In this document: piece after piece, positions 23,417 through 32,717 of the stretch
How positions within the stretch are numbered: the stretch's first letter is position 1
Layout of the letters: each line of letters opens with the position of its first letter
Source of the DNA: Alteromonadaceae bacterium
GTDB lineage: Bacteria > Pseudomonadota > Gammaproteobacteria > Enterobacterales > Alteromonadaceae
Direction of reading: 5' to 3'
Assembly: GCA_027013165.1 (NCBI GenBank)
Contig: JALUXV010000493.1
Coordinates: 1-37,230, forward strand
Length of the DNA: 37,230 nucleotides
The notes under the pieces: generated by a model
What the model was told of the DNA's origin: nothing
The model's input: only the letters and a program-made list of their open reading frames with translations
Databases searched by the model: none
Position numbers and translations under genes: made by a program

Positions 23417-24997
23417 TTACGGTTTCAACTGTTGAGATTGAGCATAGGCCATACTTTCTTCAGCAAAACCTAAACCGGCTTCAGTGAAAAAGTTAAATAC
23501 TTTATCTATTCCATTAGACCGCAGGTGCTTCACCTCGTCTTCGTAACGTGCAATGGCGGCAACTTTACCTTGATACCCTGCGACTTTTAGTTGAAGGGTA
23601 ATATTCACAGCATCGTGAATGGATGGAAGGGCAAGTAACACAAGCTGAATATTTTCAATATCAAGGTTTTCCCAAAGGTCGATATCCTCTCCGTCGCCAC
23701 AAATAATGTTCATTCCGCTCTGCTGGAGTTGCTGGACCTTTACTTGATCGGCGTCCATTCCCCATACATTAATCTCTTCCAAGCAATTAAGGGCATTAAA
23801 GGCTCCAGTACCTACACGACCCATTCCAATAACCAAAAAATCTGCGTCGTTCATGGTGGGGTAAACGTCTTCTGGTAAACGCCGTTTTTTCTCAAATTGC
23901 TTTATATAGCTTTTTAGTTCGTTGTATTGGGCATGTGATTGGCGATATAAAATACTGGTAATGACAAATGAAAAAGAAACCGCTAAGGCGATAACCACCA
24001 GCCATTGATCGGTTAGCATGCCTAAGGAGACTGCAAGAGCTCCCACAATTAATCCAAATTCGCTGTAATTAGCAAGTATCAAGCTGCTCAAGTAGGCTGT
24101 TCGAGCTCGTAATCTTAAACTAGTGAATAGTCCAAAAAACAATAACCCTTTAATGGGTAGTAATAAGCACAATCCTATGGCGATACCCAGCATTCCTATG
24201 GTAGGTAGTGCGGTTAGACCGATAGATAAGAAGAATCCTACTAAAAAGAGATCTTTGAAGCTCATTAAAGACTTAGATAATTCAGCGGCTTTGGGGTGTT
24301 GAGCAATCATGATCCCAAAAATAAGAGCGCCTAAATCTCCTTTGATGTTTACAATTTCAAACAATTGGTATCCACCTAGAGCGAGCATAAATCCTGTTAA
24401 AGGTAAAAGCTCACCGTGACCTGATTTATCTATCATTCGATAAATCAAAGGCAGTAATGGGAATAAAGCAAGTAAACCGAATGCATAGAGTGAGGGTAGC
24501 TTACCCGTCGCAGCTACTAGAAACACCACCGCGAAAACATCCTGCATAACCAATATGCCAATCGCTAACTTACCATGGCGGGTCTTCATTTCTCCGCTTT
24601 CATCCAGCACTTTAACTACACACACCGTACTGCTAAAGCTAAGTGCAAAAGCAATTAGCAATGCACTTTGAATATCAAGTGCCGAAATAAAGTGGCTAGC
24701 CACAACCGATAGGCCATAAAACACGCCAGTGGTTAGCGCTACCCACAATAATGTATGAGATACACTACCGCCCCAGACTTCCCGCTTACTGAGGTCTTTT
24801 AAGTTTAGTTTTAAACCAATGGTAAACAGCATTATGGTGATGCCCAAATCGGCAACGGTAACTAGACCATCGGATAGGGTGTAGCCCATAAAGTTAAGTA
24901 AAAACCCCGCTAAAAGGAATCCAACAAGGGGAGGAATACCGATAAGTTTTACGCCTAAGCCGCAAATAAACGCAAAGAAAAGAAGAGCGTACTCCAT
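23417..24997 (-). CDS. KefB-like cation:proton antiporter with C-terminal NAD-binding (TrkA-N/RCK) domain
   Basis: 526 residues. The first 365 or so form about twelve membrane helices of the CPA2 Na+/H+ exchanger fold (GVKLIGIPPLVGFLLAGFLL at the front). A cytosolic link leads to a Rossmann domain with the glycine pattern VIGMGRVGTGAFNAL starting near residue 390, a TrkA-N type regulator of K+ or H+ movement. Proteins of this form (KefB/KefC/YbaL group) exchange K+ or Na+ for protons under thiol or redox control. It stands alone between the bfr pair and the cytochrome lipoprotein. The ion is not determined by the sequence. Confidence 0.9.
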   Translation of the reverse strand: MEYALLFFAFICGLGVKLIGIPPLVGFLLAGFLLNFMGYTLSDGLVTVADLGITIMLFTIGLKLNLKDLSKREVWGGSVSHTLLWVALTTGVFYGLSVVASHFISALDIQSALLIAFALSFSSTVCVVKVLDESGEMKTRHGKLAIGILVMQDVFAVVFLVAATGKLPSLYAFGLLALFPLLPLIYRMIDKSGHGELLPLTGFMLALGGYQLFEIVNIKGDLGALIFGIMIAQHPKAAELSKSLMSFKDLFLVGFFLSIGLTALPTIGMLGIAIGLCLLLPIKGLLFFGLFTSLRLRARTAYLSSLILANYSEFGLIVGALAVSLGMLTDQWLVVIALAVSFSFVITSILYRQSHAQYNELKSYIKQFEKKRRLPEDVYPTMNDADFLVIGMGRVGTGAFNALNCLEEINVWGMDADQVKVQQLQQSGMNIICGDGEDIDLWENLDIENIQLVLLALPSIHDAVNITLQLKVAGYQGKVAAIARYEDEVKHLRSNGIDKVFNFFTEAGLGFAEESMAYAQSQQLKP

Positions 24998-25110
24998 GAA
25001 ACCACTGAATCCTTTATGAAAAGTTATTTACCAGTTATTTATACCTAATACGCGAAAGATTGTCACACATTGTAATAACAGCGGTTGAAACGAGGTAACG
25101 CGTAACCAAC

Positions 25111-25587
25111 TTACTCAGTTGTTCTTAATTCGTATAGGCGATATTCAGACGTACGATAAGGCTCTACTTTATATTTCGGCTGAAGAAATGCTACTAGGTC
25201 TACGAGTTCGGTTACAGTTAAGATGTCGTTGATATTTCTCATTCTAGACTCGCCGTTCTCGGTTGTCATACTAATGGGTTGCCGGCGAGTGATTTTGTGT
25301 GAAGGATTAATAATACTCGTGACTAGTTCACCGTATGTTGTAATTCTTCCGCTGCTTCCGCCCAATGGCACTGGACGAACTAGCAGGTACGTGTGGTCTT
25401 CATTAACTGTAATTCCCGCAACAGTATGACAATCAGTACAGCGATATTTTTCAAAATTTTCCGCTCCGAGTTGTGGATTGCCTTGCGGAAGACTAAATCC
25501 TCGCGACGAGTTGGGGCTACACCCACTAGTTAACAGTACCAAAACTATAATGATAACGAGTGACTTGATTCTCATAGTAATGTCCAT
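25111..25587 (-). CDS. Monoheme cytochrome c lipoprotein
   Basis: A 158-residue protein. MRIKSLVIIIVLVLLTSGC forms a lipoprotein signal, with the lipobox LTSGC giving a lipidated Cys. One heme c motif, CTDCH, follows in KYRCTDCHTVAG, and a C-terminal VTELVDLVAFLQPKY resembles the last helix of class I cytochromes. It is probably tethered in the periplasm and shuttles electrons. No family name recognised. The ATG at 25587 or one four codons in (25575) is possible. It is divergent from a universal stress gene and shares an FNR box (25635-25648), so it is likely made at low oxygen. Confidence 0.82.
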   Translation of the reverse strand: MDITMRIKSLVIIIVLVLLTSGCSPNSSRGFSLPQGNPQLGAENFEKYRCTDCHTVAGITVNEDHTYLLVRPVPLGGSSGRITTYGELVTSIINPSHKITRRQPISMTTENGESRMRNINDILTVTELVDLVAFLQPKYKVEPYRTSEYRLYELRTTE

Positions 25588-25634
25588 TTAATTTTCGTGT
25601 AGCATTTAGTATGAGTGAAAAATAGACTTTCATC

Positions 25635-25648
25635 TTGACCTCAATCAA
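25635..25648. promoter_or_regulatory. FNR box between cytochrome c lipoprotein and universal stress gene
   Basis: TTGAC-CTCA-ATCAA matches TTGAT-N4-ATCAA at 9 of 10 positions. Its centre fits the class II position (-41.5) in both directions: towards the stress gene a TAAAGT -10 (25670-25675), and towards the cytochrome gene a CATACT on the minus strand, each follow the box by 21 bases. Both genes may therefore be activated by one site. Confidence 0.75.
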
Positions 25649-25709
25649 GGTTCATTTGCATAAATGACGTAAAGTTAATGTGGTAAATCCATAAAGCGAG
25701 GGCGATTCC

Positions 25710-26132
25710 ATGGAAAATTATGAAACAATCTTGGTTCCAATTGATGTTTTCTCTGATTACGATGCTGTGATTCAACGGGCGCTTAATATCGCGGGTAATC
25801 CGCACAAATGCCATTTGTTGTACGTGGCATTTCCTCAAGCTAGCATGGAACCGTACGGTTTATTTTTAGAGCGAGATTTTTCGCTAGAGGTGACGGAACA
25901 AGCTGAACGAAAGCTAAAAGAAGTTGCGGCACGTCATGATATTCCTTATAGCCACGTAAAGGTAGTAATTGGTTCTCCGGCTGAAGAAATTCATATCATG
26001 GCGGAAAAGATAGGTGCAGACCTTATTGTTGTAGGGACCCATGGCCAAAGTGGCCTAAAGTTACTTTTAGGATCTACTGCAAATGCTGTATTGCATGGTG
26101 TAAAAACCGATGTATTGGCAGTAAAAGTATAA
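25710..26132 (+). CDS. Universal stress protein, single-domain UspA type
   Basis: A 140-residue protein with one Usp fold. The nucleotide-binding loop GTHGQSGLKLLLGSTANAVL near residues 110-128 has the G-2x-G-9x-G-(S/T) pattern, so it probably binds ATP (UspFG-like branch). The start has a GAGGG-type site upstream. Neighbour and regulator: the FNR box at 25635-25648 lies in front, and a hairpin follows the gene. It is separate from uspE and may be the anaerobic counterpart; that is inference from the FNR box. Confidence 0.92.
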   Translation: MENYETILVPIDVFSDYDAVIQRALNIAGNPHKCHLLYVAFPQASMEPYGLFLERDFSLEVTEQAERKLKEVAARHDIPYSHVKVVIGSPAEEIHIMAEKIGADLIVVGTHGQSGLKLLLGSTANAVLHGVKTDVLAVKV

Positions 26133-26148
26133 AGTGATTCATTGCAAC

Positions 26149-26172
26149 GGCGCGTGAAATCCTTCACGTGCC
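26149..26172 (+). terminator. Hairpin after the universal stress gene, likely terminator
   Basis: GGCGCGTGAA and TTCACGTGCC form a 10-base stem (one G-T pair) with loop ATCC, starting 16 bases after the stop. The T run after it is weak (AATTCTTG), so termination strength is uncertain. Confidence 0.55.
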
Positions 26173-26300
26173 AATTCTTGTGCTCAAGTCCCTCCAATCA
26201 TCTCCATATTTCTATTTTTGTACTAGGCTTCATACTGAGTTTATTATACTGACTAATAGCTAAGTTTCTGTTTCAAGGTTTGTTTAGGTAAAACATTACT

Positions 26301-28331
26301 ATGCCCGCAATACTAATGTTGCTAATTTTAATGGTGATAAGTGGCACAGCGCATTCTTCGAGTTATCCAGATGAAGAGGTGTTATTTTCTATGTCGCTCG
26401 ACGAGTTGCTCGAAGCCAAATTTACTACAGCGACACTTACACCGGAAAAAGTCGATTCGGTGCCTGCGGCGTATTCTATTTTTACTCGAAATGAAATAAC
26501 TTCTCTTGGGGCAAGATACCTGCACGAATTACTCGAGTATGCTCCAGGGTTTCAGGTAACTCGATACGCTGACTTTTCTCAACAGTATTCCATCACGTCT
26601 CGTGGCTTAAATATTGGCTCATCGTCGAGAAAAATACTCTTCTTGATTGATGGCTTTGCCGCTAATGATCCTAGATCGGGTAGTGCAGAGAATTTGCTTA
26701 ACTACTCACTGGAACACGTGCAAAAAGTTGAAGTGCTACGAGGACCGGGCTCAGCAATTTACGGCTCAAATGCATTCACTGGTGTAGTAAATATCATTAC
26801 TCGCAGTAGAGACCGGCGAGTTCGTCTTCAAAGTGGAAATGAGATCACTTCAGACCTTTTTGTACAATCGTATAAAGACTTCAAATTGTTAAGCCTAAGT
26901 GGGCAAGTTAGCCTTATTAATTCAAGAGGCGACAACTACCGAGTATACGACTACCTCAATAATGCGAATAAAAGCATAGAAGACCCTTTTAATCAAAAAT
27001 CGGCAATCTTCACGCTGAGTAATAGTCGTCATAACCTTACATTGAACTATCGCTATCGAGAGTCAGAAGACTTTTATACTGTTGAGCGATTGAGTGATAG
27101 GTACGAAAACTACAACATCAGGTCAATGACTGGGATATTTTACAGTTATGAATTTGAATGGCTTAATTCCATTGAATCTCACGTTGATCTTAGTTATCTA
27201 GTTACTGAGCTAGAGACAGCTTCACAATCTACCCCTGTGGGTGCGTTTATCAACCTTAGTATACCGAACAGTGATGAACCTTTTTATGGGATAGGCTACC
27301 TTGAATCAAAAGGTCTTAAAGCTTCTTGGTTTAATAACTATCACTACGGGGAAAACGTCTCGATCCAATTTGGACTATCAGTACAAAACAGTGATGAAAC
27401 TCGTGCCGAAGGGGTAACGAATTTTGATTTAAATGGGTTAGTCAATGGTGACTTTCCTATTCGATACTCTAGTAATATCGACTTACCCGCTAAGGTAGGA
27501 ACTGAGGAAGGACAAGATGCGGCCGGGGCATTCTTCCAATACCAACATCAAGCTGGGTTCTGGAATTGGATAGTCGGCGGCCGATACGACCGCTTTGAGT
27601 CCATCGGTGGCCGATTTACTCCTAGGTTTGGTATTGTGTATGATTCGGGTAATCGCTTTCAGTTCAAAGCGCTGTACGGTCAAGCCTTTCGGTCACCCGA
27701 CCTTGCTGATTTAAACCTGTTTAATGGTATTGCCCGAGGAGGCAACGATTCACTTCGTTTTGAGTCAACCCAGTCTTTTGATTTTATTGTGCAATACAAG
27801 ACTTCCAGCACGCTTGCATCAGTAAATTATTTTGTTACTTCTTACGACGATCCCATTATCAATACGGAAATTGATGGTCAAACAACCTTGATTAACGGTG
27901 ATGCCTCTCAAGTTCGAGGGATAGAGGCAGAAGTGAAACACTTTTTAAATCAAGATTTATGGATACGAGTCGCATATACCCAGTACTTCGAGTTACCCGA
28001 TAGTGCGTTTAGAGAGTCAAAAAGATTGGTTAATTTTCATATTAGTCAGAGTATTGGAGAAAAAATTCTATTGGGATTAAGTGGAGATTACAGGTCATCT
28101 CGACGTACGTTAACGAATTCATTCCCACTAGAATTTAATAATATAAAATCCTATTGGCGGTTTAGGTTAATTTCTTATTACGAATTTAACGATAGATTGA
28201 CCTTTAGCCTTATTGTGAATAACCTTGAAGGAAACCAATATATTGGACCAGCCTTAGGGTCAGGGCTTCCCGATGGGGTTATCCACCCCGGAAGACAATG
28301 GACCGCGGGCTTTGAATGGGAATTTGATTAA
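26301..28331 (+). CDS. TonB-dependent outer-membrane receptor, signalling-associated type
   Basis: 676 residues: signal peptide (about 1-19, cleavage near TAHSS), then the segment MSLDELLEAKFTTATLTPEK, a pattern often seen in receptors of unknown ligand; a plug domain (residues about 50-160, with LHELLEYAPGFQVTR and VEVLRGPGSAIYGSNAFTGV); and a 22-strand beta-barrel ending in FEWEFD, where the last strand meets BAM requirements. Such receptors import ligands with TonB energy. No TonB box is evident. The next gene starts at its last stop base (TAATG) and encodes a YfiR-kinase fusion, so receptor and sensor are cotranslated. Ligand unknown; nothing nearby suggests siderophore or vitamin. Confidence 0.93.
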   Translation: MPAILMLLILMVISGTAHSSSYPDEEVLFSMSLDELLEAKFTTATLTPEKVDSVPAAYSIFTRNEITSLGARYLHELLEYAPGFQVTRYADFSQQYSITSRGLNIGSSSRKILFLIDGFAANDPRSGSAENLLNYSLEHVQKVEVLRGPGSAIYGSNAFTGVVNIITRSRDRRVRLQSGNEITSDLFVQSYKDFKLLSLSGQVSLINSRGDNYRVYDYLNNANKSIEDPFNQKSAIFTLSNSRHNLTLNYRYRESEDFYTVERLSDRYENYNIRSMTGIFYSYEFEWLNSIESHVDLSYLVTELETASQSTPVGAFINLSIPNSDEPFYGIGYLESKGLKASWFNNYHYGENVSIQFGLSVQNSDETRAEGVTNFDLNGLVNGDFPIRYSSNIDLPAKVGTEEGQDAAGAFFQYQHQAGFWNWIVGGRYDRFESIGGRFTPRFGIVYDSGNRFQFKALYGQAFRSPDLADLNLFNGIARGGNDSLRFESTQSFDFIVQYKTSSTLASVNYFVTSYDDPIINTEIDGQTTLINGDASQVRGIEAEVKHFLNQDLWIRVAYTQYFELPDSAFRESKRLVNFHISQSIGEKILLGLSGDYRSSRRTLTNSFPLEFNNIKSYWRFRLISYYEFNDRLTFSLIVNNLEGNQYIGPALGSGLPDGVIHPGRQWTAGFEWEFD

Positions 28332-30250
28332 TGAAAACACACATTGTGGCAATCTTCATTTGTTGCGTAGCCGCGATGTGCCATTCTTCAGCGTATGGCC
28401 AATTTTCTCAATATGACTTAAAAGTTGCCTTCATTAACAAATTTACAGGGTATGTAACATGGCCAGACAACCCAGATGAGATGATTGTTACTTATGTCGG
28501 AGAAGAGGATGTCTATTGGGAAAGCATTAAAAAACTTTCAGCAATAGATGCAGCGAACAAAACCTTTTTAGTATCACGAACATCGGGGTTTGAACCGGTG
28601 CCTTACTCTCACATTCTAGTTGTAAGCGCTAATTTAAATAATCACGTAGAGTACATTTTACAACAAATAGAAAACAAACCTACCTTACTGATAACGAATA
28701 ACTTTTTAGACAATGCTCTGATTGGTATCGACTTGGTTACACAAGAAGGCAGAACAATCTCTTTTAGTGTTAACCGCTACAATTTGGCGTTTCAAAACTT
28801 AGAAGTTGATCCAGACATTGTTTTGTTGGGGGGCTCAGAAGTTGACGTTGCCACGCTAGTGCGGGAAATGAATTCCCAACTTAATGAGTTAAATGCTGAG
28901 GTAGAAGAAAAAAATGCGTTATCCCGCTCATTGCAGGAAGACGTTGAATCAAGTCAAGCGTTACTTAATCAACAAGCAAGTGAATTGGAGCAACTGGCTT
29001 CGTCGTACACAGAGTTTCAGCAAAGGTACAACAGTCTAAACAGTGAATACGAGCCCCTTCGTCAAGCACTGGAAAGTGCTCAAGCTGAGTTAAATACGAG
29101 TCGAGAACAATTAGCAACTAATACTCAAGAGCTAGAAACTCTCAATAGTGAACTCGCAGAAAGAGCAACGGCTAATAATGCATTGAATGCTTTAATTGCA
29201 CAGAATCAGACGCGATTAAATGAACAAAATGAATTGTTAAGCCAACAAGATGCAGCGCTCCAGCAATCTAAGCAAACCATAGCGGTTCAAGACGAAACTC
29301 TACAGTCACAAAGTTCTACAATAAAAGCCCAGTCTATCGTTGTGTCTTTGGCGGTGGTCGTGGCCTTGTTAACGGGTATAACTGTTGTGTTGGTTTACCG
29401 TACCGCCAAACAACGACAGCGTTCCAATATTGTACTGCATGAAAAAAACCAGCAGCTAGAAGCAATGAACGAGCAAATTATCAATACGCAGGAACAATTG
29501 ATTCAGTCTGAAAAAATGGCATCGTTGGGCAACCTAGTGGCTGGCGTGGCTCATGAGATAAATACACCGCTGGGCGTAGGTATTACGGCAATTTCTCATT
29601 TGACCCATTCAACCCAAGAATTCGCTAAAACTGTTGAAGAAAATCGCCTCACCAAATCGCGAATGAATAGTTTTATAAAATTACTTATAGAAACTGGTGC
29701 TATTGTCGAGAATAACTTAACCCGAGCCGGTGAACTTATTAAAAACTTTAAGCAAGTGTCGGCCGACCAAACTACCGACGAGCTGCGCTCTATAGAGTTA
29801 AAGCAGTATATTGACGAGGTGGTTTTCAATTTGCACTTTAGGCTTAAAAAGGCCAAACATACCGTTAATGTCGTTAGCGAGACTAAACAAAAAATCAAGA
29901 CTTACCCGGGAATATTGGCACAAATCATCACTAATTTGGTGATGAATTCGGTGATCCACGGATTTAAGACAATTCAAAATGGAATTATCACCATTTCGAT
30001 AACACAACAGCAAGGGAAAGTCATAATCCACTATAAAGATAATGGGTGTGGTATTTCTGCCGAGGTGAGAAAGAATGTATTCGACCCCTTTTTTACTACG
30101 AATAGAGCCCATGGCGGAACTGGGCTTGGAATGCATATTTGTTATAACTTAATCAACCAAAAACTAGGTGGCACCATTGTTTGTGAACCCTCAGAGCAAG
30201 GCGCACATTTCATTATTGATTTTCCAATTCGTGGCTCGAATCAAGACTAG
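28331..30250 (+). CDS. YfiR-domain / coiled-coil / histidine kinase fusion
   Basis: 639 residues. Order: signal peptide (1-23, ending AYG); a YfiR/DUF4154 domain (about 25-168; DLKVAFINKFTGYVTWP at the front); a long predicted coiled coil (171-334) with no glycine and one proline (P242); one membrane helix (336-356); a short coiled coil; a HisKA domain with phospho-acceptor H408 (MASLGNLVAGVAHEINTPLG); and an ATPase domain with N-box NLVMNS (535-540), DNGCGI (570-575) and GTGLG (596-600). It should sense a periplasmic signal and phosphorylate a regulator encoded elsewhere, as none is adjacent. YfiR is normally a separate periplasmic partner of a diguanylate cyclase. Its 3' end overlaps the converging GGDEF-EAL gene by 38 bases. 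Confidence 0.9.
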   Translation: MKTHIVAIFICCVAAMCHSSAYGQFSQYDLKVAFINKFTGYVTWPDNPDEMIVTYVGEEDVYWESIKKLSAIDAANKTFLVSRTSGFEPVPYSHILVVSANLNNHVEYILQQIENKPTLLITNNFLDNALIGIDLVTQEGRTISFSVNRYNLAFQNLEVDPDIVLLGGSEVDVATLVREMNSQLNELNAEVEEKNALSRSLQEDVESSQALLNQQASELEQLASSYTEFQQRYNSLNSEYEPLRQALESAQAELNTSREQLATNTQELETLNSELAERATANNALNALIAQNQTRLNEQNELLSQQDAALQQSKQTIAVQDETLQSQSSTIKAQSIVVSLAVVVALLTGITVVLVYRTAKQRQRSNIVLHEKNQQLEAMNEQIINTQEQLIQSEKMASLGNLVAGVAHEINTPLGVGITAISHLTHSTQEFAKTVEENRLTKSRMNSFIKLLIETGAIVENNLTRAGELIKNFKQVSADQTTDELRSIELKQYIDEVVFNLHFRLKKAKHTVNVVSETKQKIKTYPGILAQIITNLVMNSVIHGFKTIQNGIITISITQQQGKVIIHYKDNGCGISAEVRKNVFDPFFTTNRAHGGTGLGMHICYNLINQKLGGTIVCEPSEQGAHFIIDFPIRGSNQD

Positions 30251-32717
30251 GTTGCTCTGCAATTGGTGCGAGCAATTGGGTTAAATCGGAAACACTCATA
30301 GCTTTACCGATATAAAAGCCCTGAATAAGGTCGCAACCAGCAGAATTCAAAAAATCTACTTGTTCTTCAGTTTCTACACCCTCAGCAATGACTCGCATAT
30401 TCAATTCTTTCGCAATAGTTATCATTGCTTTTATTAAGCTATTTGCTTCGTTTGTTTTGTTGATGTCCCACACAAATTCCCTGTCGATCTTTAAATTGTC
30501 GAATGGATACTGTCGTAGATAGCTCAATGAAGAATAACCAGTTCCGAAGTCATCCATAGCAAGTTTGAACCCAAAATTATGCAGTGCTTCTAGACACTCA
30601 GACGCTTTGAACTCATTACTTAGCAAAATGGTTTCAGTAATTTCTAACTCTAGTAGATGACGGGGAATATCGTAGAGCGAGGTTTTAGCAACGAGAGACT
30701 GAACAAAGTCAGGTTCTCTAAGCTGTCGCGGCGACAAGTTCATTGATACGCGAATAGGCTCGTCCTTATCTAGCTGCAGGCGAATAAAGGTAGCCACTTG
30801 CTCAAAGATAAATTCTCCGATAGCGACAATTAACCCTGACTGTTCCGCCACAGGAATAAATTCAGCTGGGCCAATTGGGCCAAGTTCTGGACAATTCCAA
30901 CGCAGTAAGCCTTCAACACTAACAATGCGCTTTAGTGCCAAGTCATATTGTGGTTGATAGTGAACCTCAAGCTGAGACTTTTCTAATGCGCGTCTTAAAT
31001 GACGCTCTATTAAATACCGGCGAGTGATTTCTCGGTCAATGGTGTCATCATATACGGTGAATCGGCCTTTACCCTGAGCTTTTGCTTTGTACATGGCAGA
31101 ATCTGCTTTACGCATCAAGGTAGACATGGTTCGACCATCGTCAGGGTAAATTACAACGCCTATACTACAGCTTACAAATAATTCATTGTTAGAAATGATA
31201 AATTGACGGGTCAGTGAATCGATAATCTTCTTCGCACTGTTACAGTAGTCGTTAACACTGGCGTGTTCAGAAAGTAAGACAACAAACTCGTCGCCCCCTA
31301 AACGAGCAAGTAAATCTGAATTACCAATAAGCTTGTAAAGTCGTGTGGCCGTTTCTTTTAACAGCTTGTCGCCAATTTCGTGCCCGAGTAAATCATTAAT
31401 GTCCTTAAAATTGTCTAAATCAATAAAAAGGAGCGCAAATTTGCGGTTTGTCTCAAGATTTTGCTGTATGAGTTGATTCATACGAACGCTTAAAAATGCG
31501 CGGTTCGCTAAACCTGTTAACTCGTCGTAATGCGCTTGATAATTCAATTTTAACTCAGCTTCTTTTCTGCCGGTTATTTCTCTGAATACAACGAGTATAC
31601 GATTAGCACTAGACATCAATAGTCGAATTTCAAAGTAGTGTTTTCGCTTTTGCTTAAGTATATCTATTTCAAAAGACACTAAATGGTTTGTGGTGCACAA
31701 CTGCCCAATATTGACAGATAGAAGCGTTTGCAAAGAAGAAGGAAGGCTAGCGTATATAGATCGGTTTATGTCTTTGCTCGACAGGTAGTCAAAGGACGAA
31801 TAGCGAGAAACCCGTAAGTCTAATATTTTTGCGTCGTCGTTAATCAAGACAAACACGTCAGGCATCACACTGAAAACTTCATTGAGTATTTTGTCTTTGT
31901 GATGACTCTCCGTGTAGGCATGCTCTCGCTCTTCGGCTCTAGAAATTAATTTCGCCGCCATATTGTTTAAAGCGTCTCCAAGTCGCTTAAATTCACCTGT
32001 ACCATGAATACGAGCACGTGTTTTTGTTTCGTCAATTGCAATTTTGTTCGCCGTTTTAAGCAGGTAATCTGTTGGAAGCTTTACAAAACGGTAAACCACT
32101 AACCCAGTAGCAGAGGACAAAAGTAGCAAGAGTAGGGCGGCGAGTGCACTGTTGTTCAGTGATTCTCTAATGGCATTTTGTAGATAAAGTTCTATGGAGT
32201 ACACGAGCAATACACGTCCACGAGATAATGAACGAATTTGCCCCCCAATAGGTGCTAACGTCAAAGGGGCCGAGACATAAATGTGTTTTAGGCCAGGATT
32301 AAATCCTGAGCTAATTCCATTGCCGTCCGCTGTTTGATAAAACAATGATGCTCTAGAGTTAATCTCACTGATATGCTGCCCTAAATGGCTCGCATTGGTT
32401 GAAAACATTACTCTGTCGTTGTTATCCAGCGCAATGAGTAGCTCGTATCCAATATTTACACCTCTAGCTCTAAGGGCTTGGTCGGCCCTATGAGATTCAT
32501 CGCCTTCTAAAAAATTATTCATTTCACGCACCAACGAGGCTACGTCTTGCTCGGCGTATTTAATGTTACTGCGCACAATATAATCTACGGTGGAGGTATA
32601 ACTGCTCCATAGTGAATACGTCCAAATAATTACCATTAAAAGAACGGTATAAAGTGGGATCCACAACTTTAAGTCTGCGGAAACAATATGGCGTAATCTA
32701 CTGCGTAATAAACTCAT
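30213..32717 (-). CDS. Membrane GGDEF-EAL protein with periplasmic sensor and HAMP
   Basis: 834 residues. First membrane helix about 18-38, a periplasmic sensor of about 150 residues, second helix about 188-210, HAMP (about 211-260), a PAS-like region (about 275-385), GGDEF (390-560) and EAL (570-815). The cyclase motif GGDEF (474-478) is intact; the inhibitory RxxD site is broken (GNSD at 465-468). The EAL motif reads E602-G-L, with the catalytic Glu kept, and DDFGTGYSS (722-730) and the other metal residues are present, so hydrolysis is likely. It makes and/or degrades cyclic di-GMP. The start lies inside the last 20 bases of the substrate-binding protein gene, so the two are coupled. Confidence 0.92.
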   Translation of the reverse strand: MSLLRSRLRHIVSADLKLWIPLYTVLLMVIIWTYSLWSSYTSTVDYIVRSNIKYAEQDVASLVREMNNFLEGDESHRADQALRARGVNIGYELLIALDNNDRVMFSTNASHLGQHISEINSRASLFYQTADGNGISSGFNPGLKHIYVSAPLTLAPIGGQIRSLSRGRVLLVYSIELYLQNAIRESLNNSALAALLLLLLSSATGLVVYRFVKLPTDYLLKTANKIAIDETKTRARIHGTGEFKRLGDALNNMAAKLISRAEEREHAYTESHHKDKILNEVFSVMPDVFVLINDDAKILDLRVSRYSSFDYLSSKDINRSIYASLPSSLQTLLSVNIGQLCTTNHLVSFEIDILKQKRKHYFEIRLLMSSANRILVVFREITGRKEAELKLNYQAHYDELTGLANRAFLSVRMNQLIQQNLETNRKFALLFIDLDNFKDINDLLGHEIGDKLLKETATRLYKLIGNSDLLARLGGDEFVVLLSEHASVNDYCNSAKKIIDSLTRQFIISNNELFVSCSIGVVIYPDDGRTMSTLMRKADSAMYKAKAQGKGRFTVYDDTIDREITRRYLIERHLRRALEKSQLEVHYQPQYDLALKRIVSVEGLLRWNCPELGPIGPAEFIPVAEQSGLIVAIGEFIFEQVATFIRLQLDKDEPIRVSMNLSPRQLREPDFVQSLVAKTSLYDIPRHLLELEITETILLSNEFKASECLEALHNFGFKLAMDDFGTGYSSLSYLRQYPFDNLKIDREFVWDINKTNEANSLIKAMITIAKELNMRVIAEGVETEEQVDFLNSAGCDLIQGFYIGKAMSVSDLTQLLAPIAEQPSLDSSHELENQ

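Noticed and set aside
29798-30136. 112-codon minus-strand open frame inside the kinase
   Set aside because: Antisense to the ATPase domain, whose motifs are intact; no start signal.
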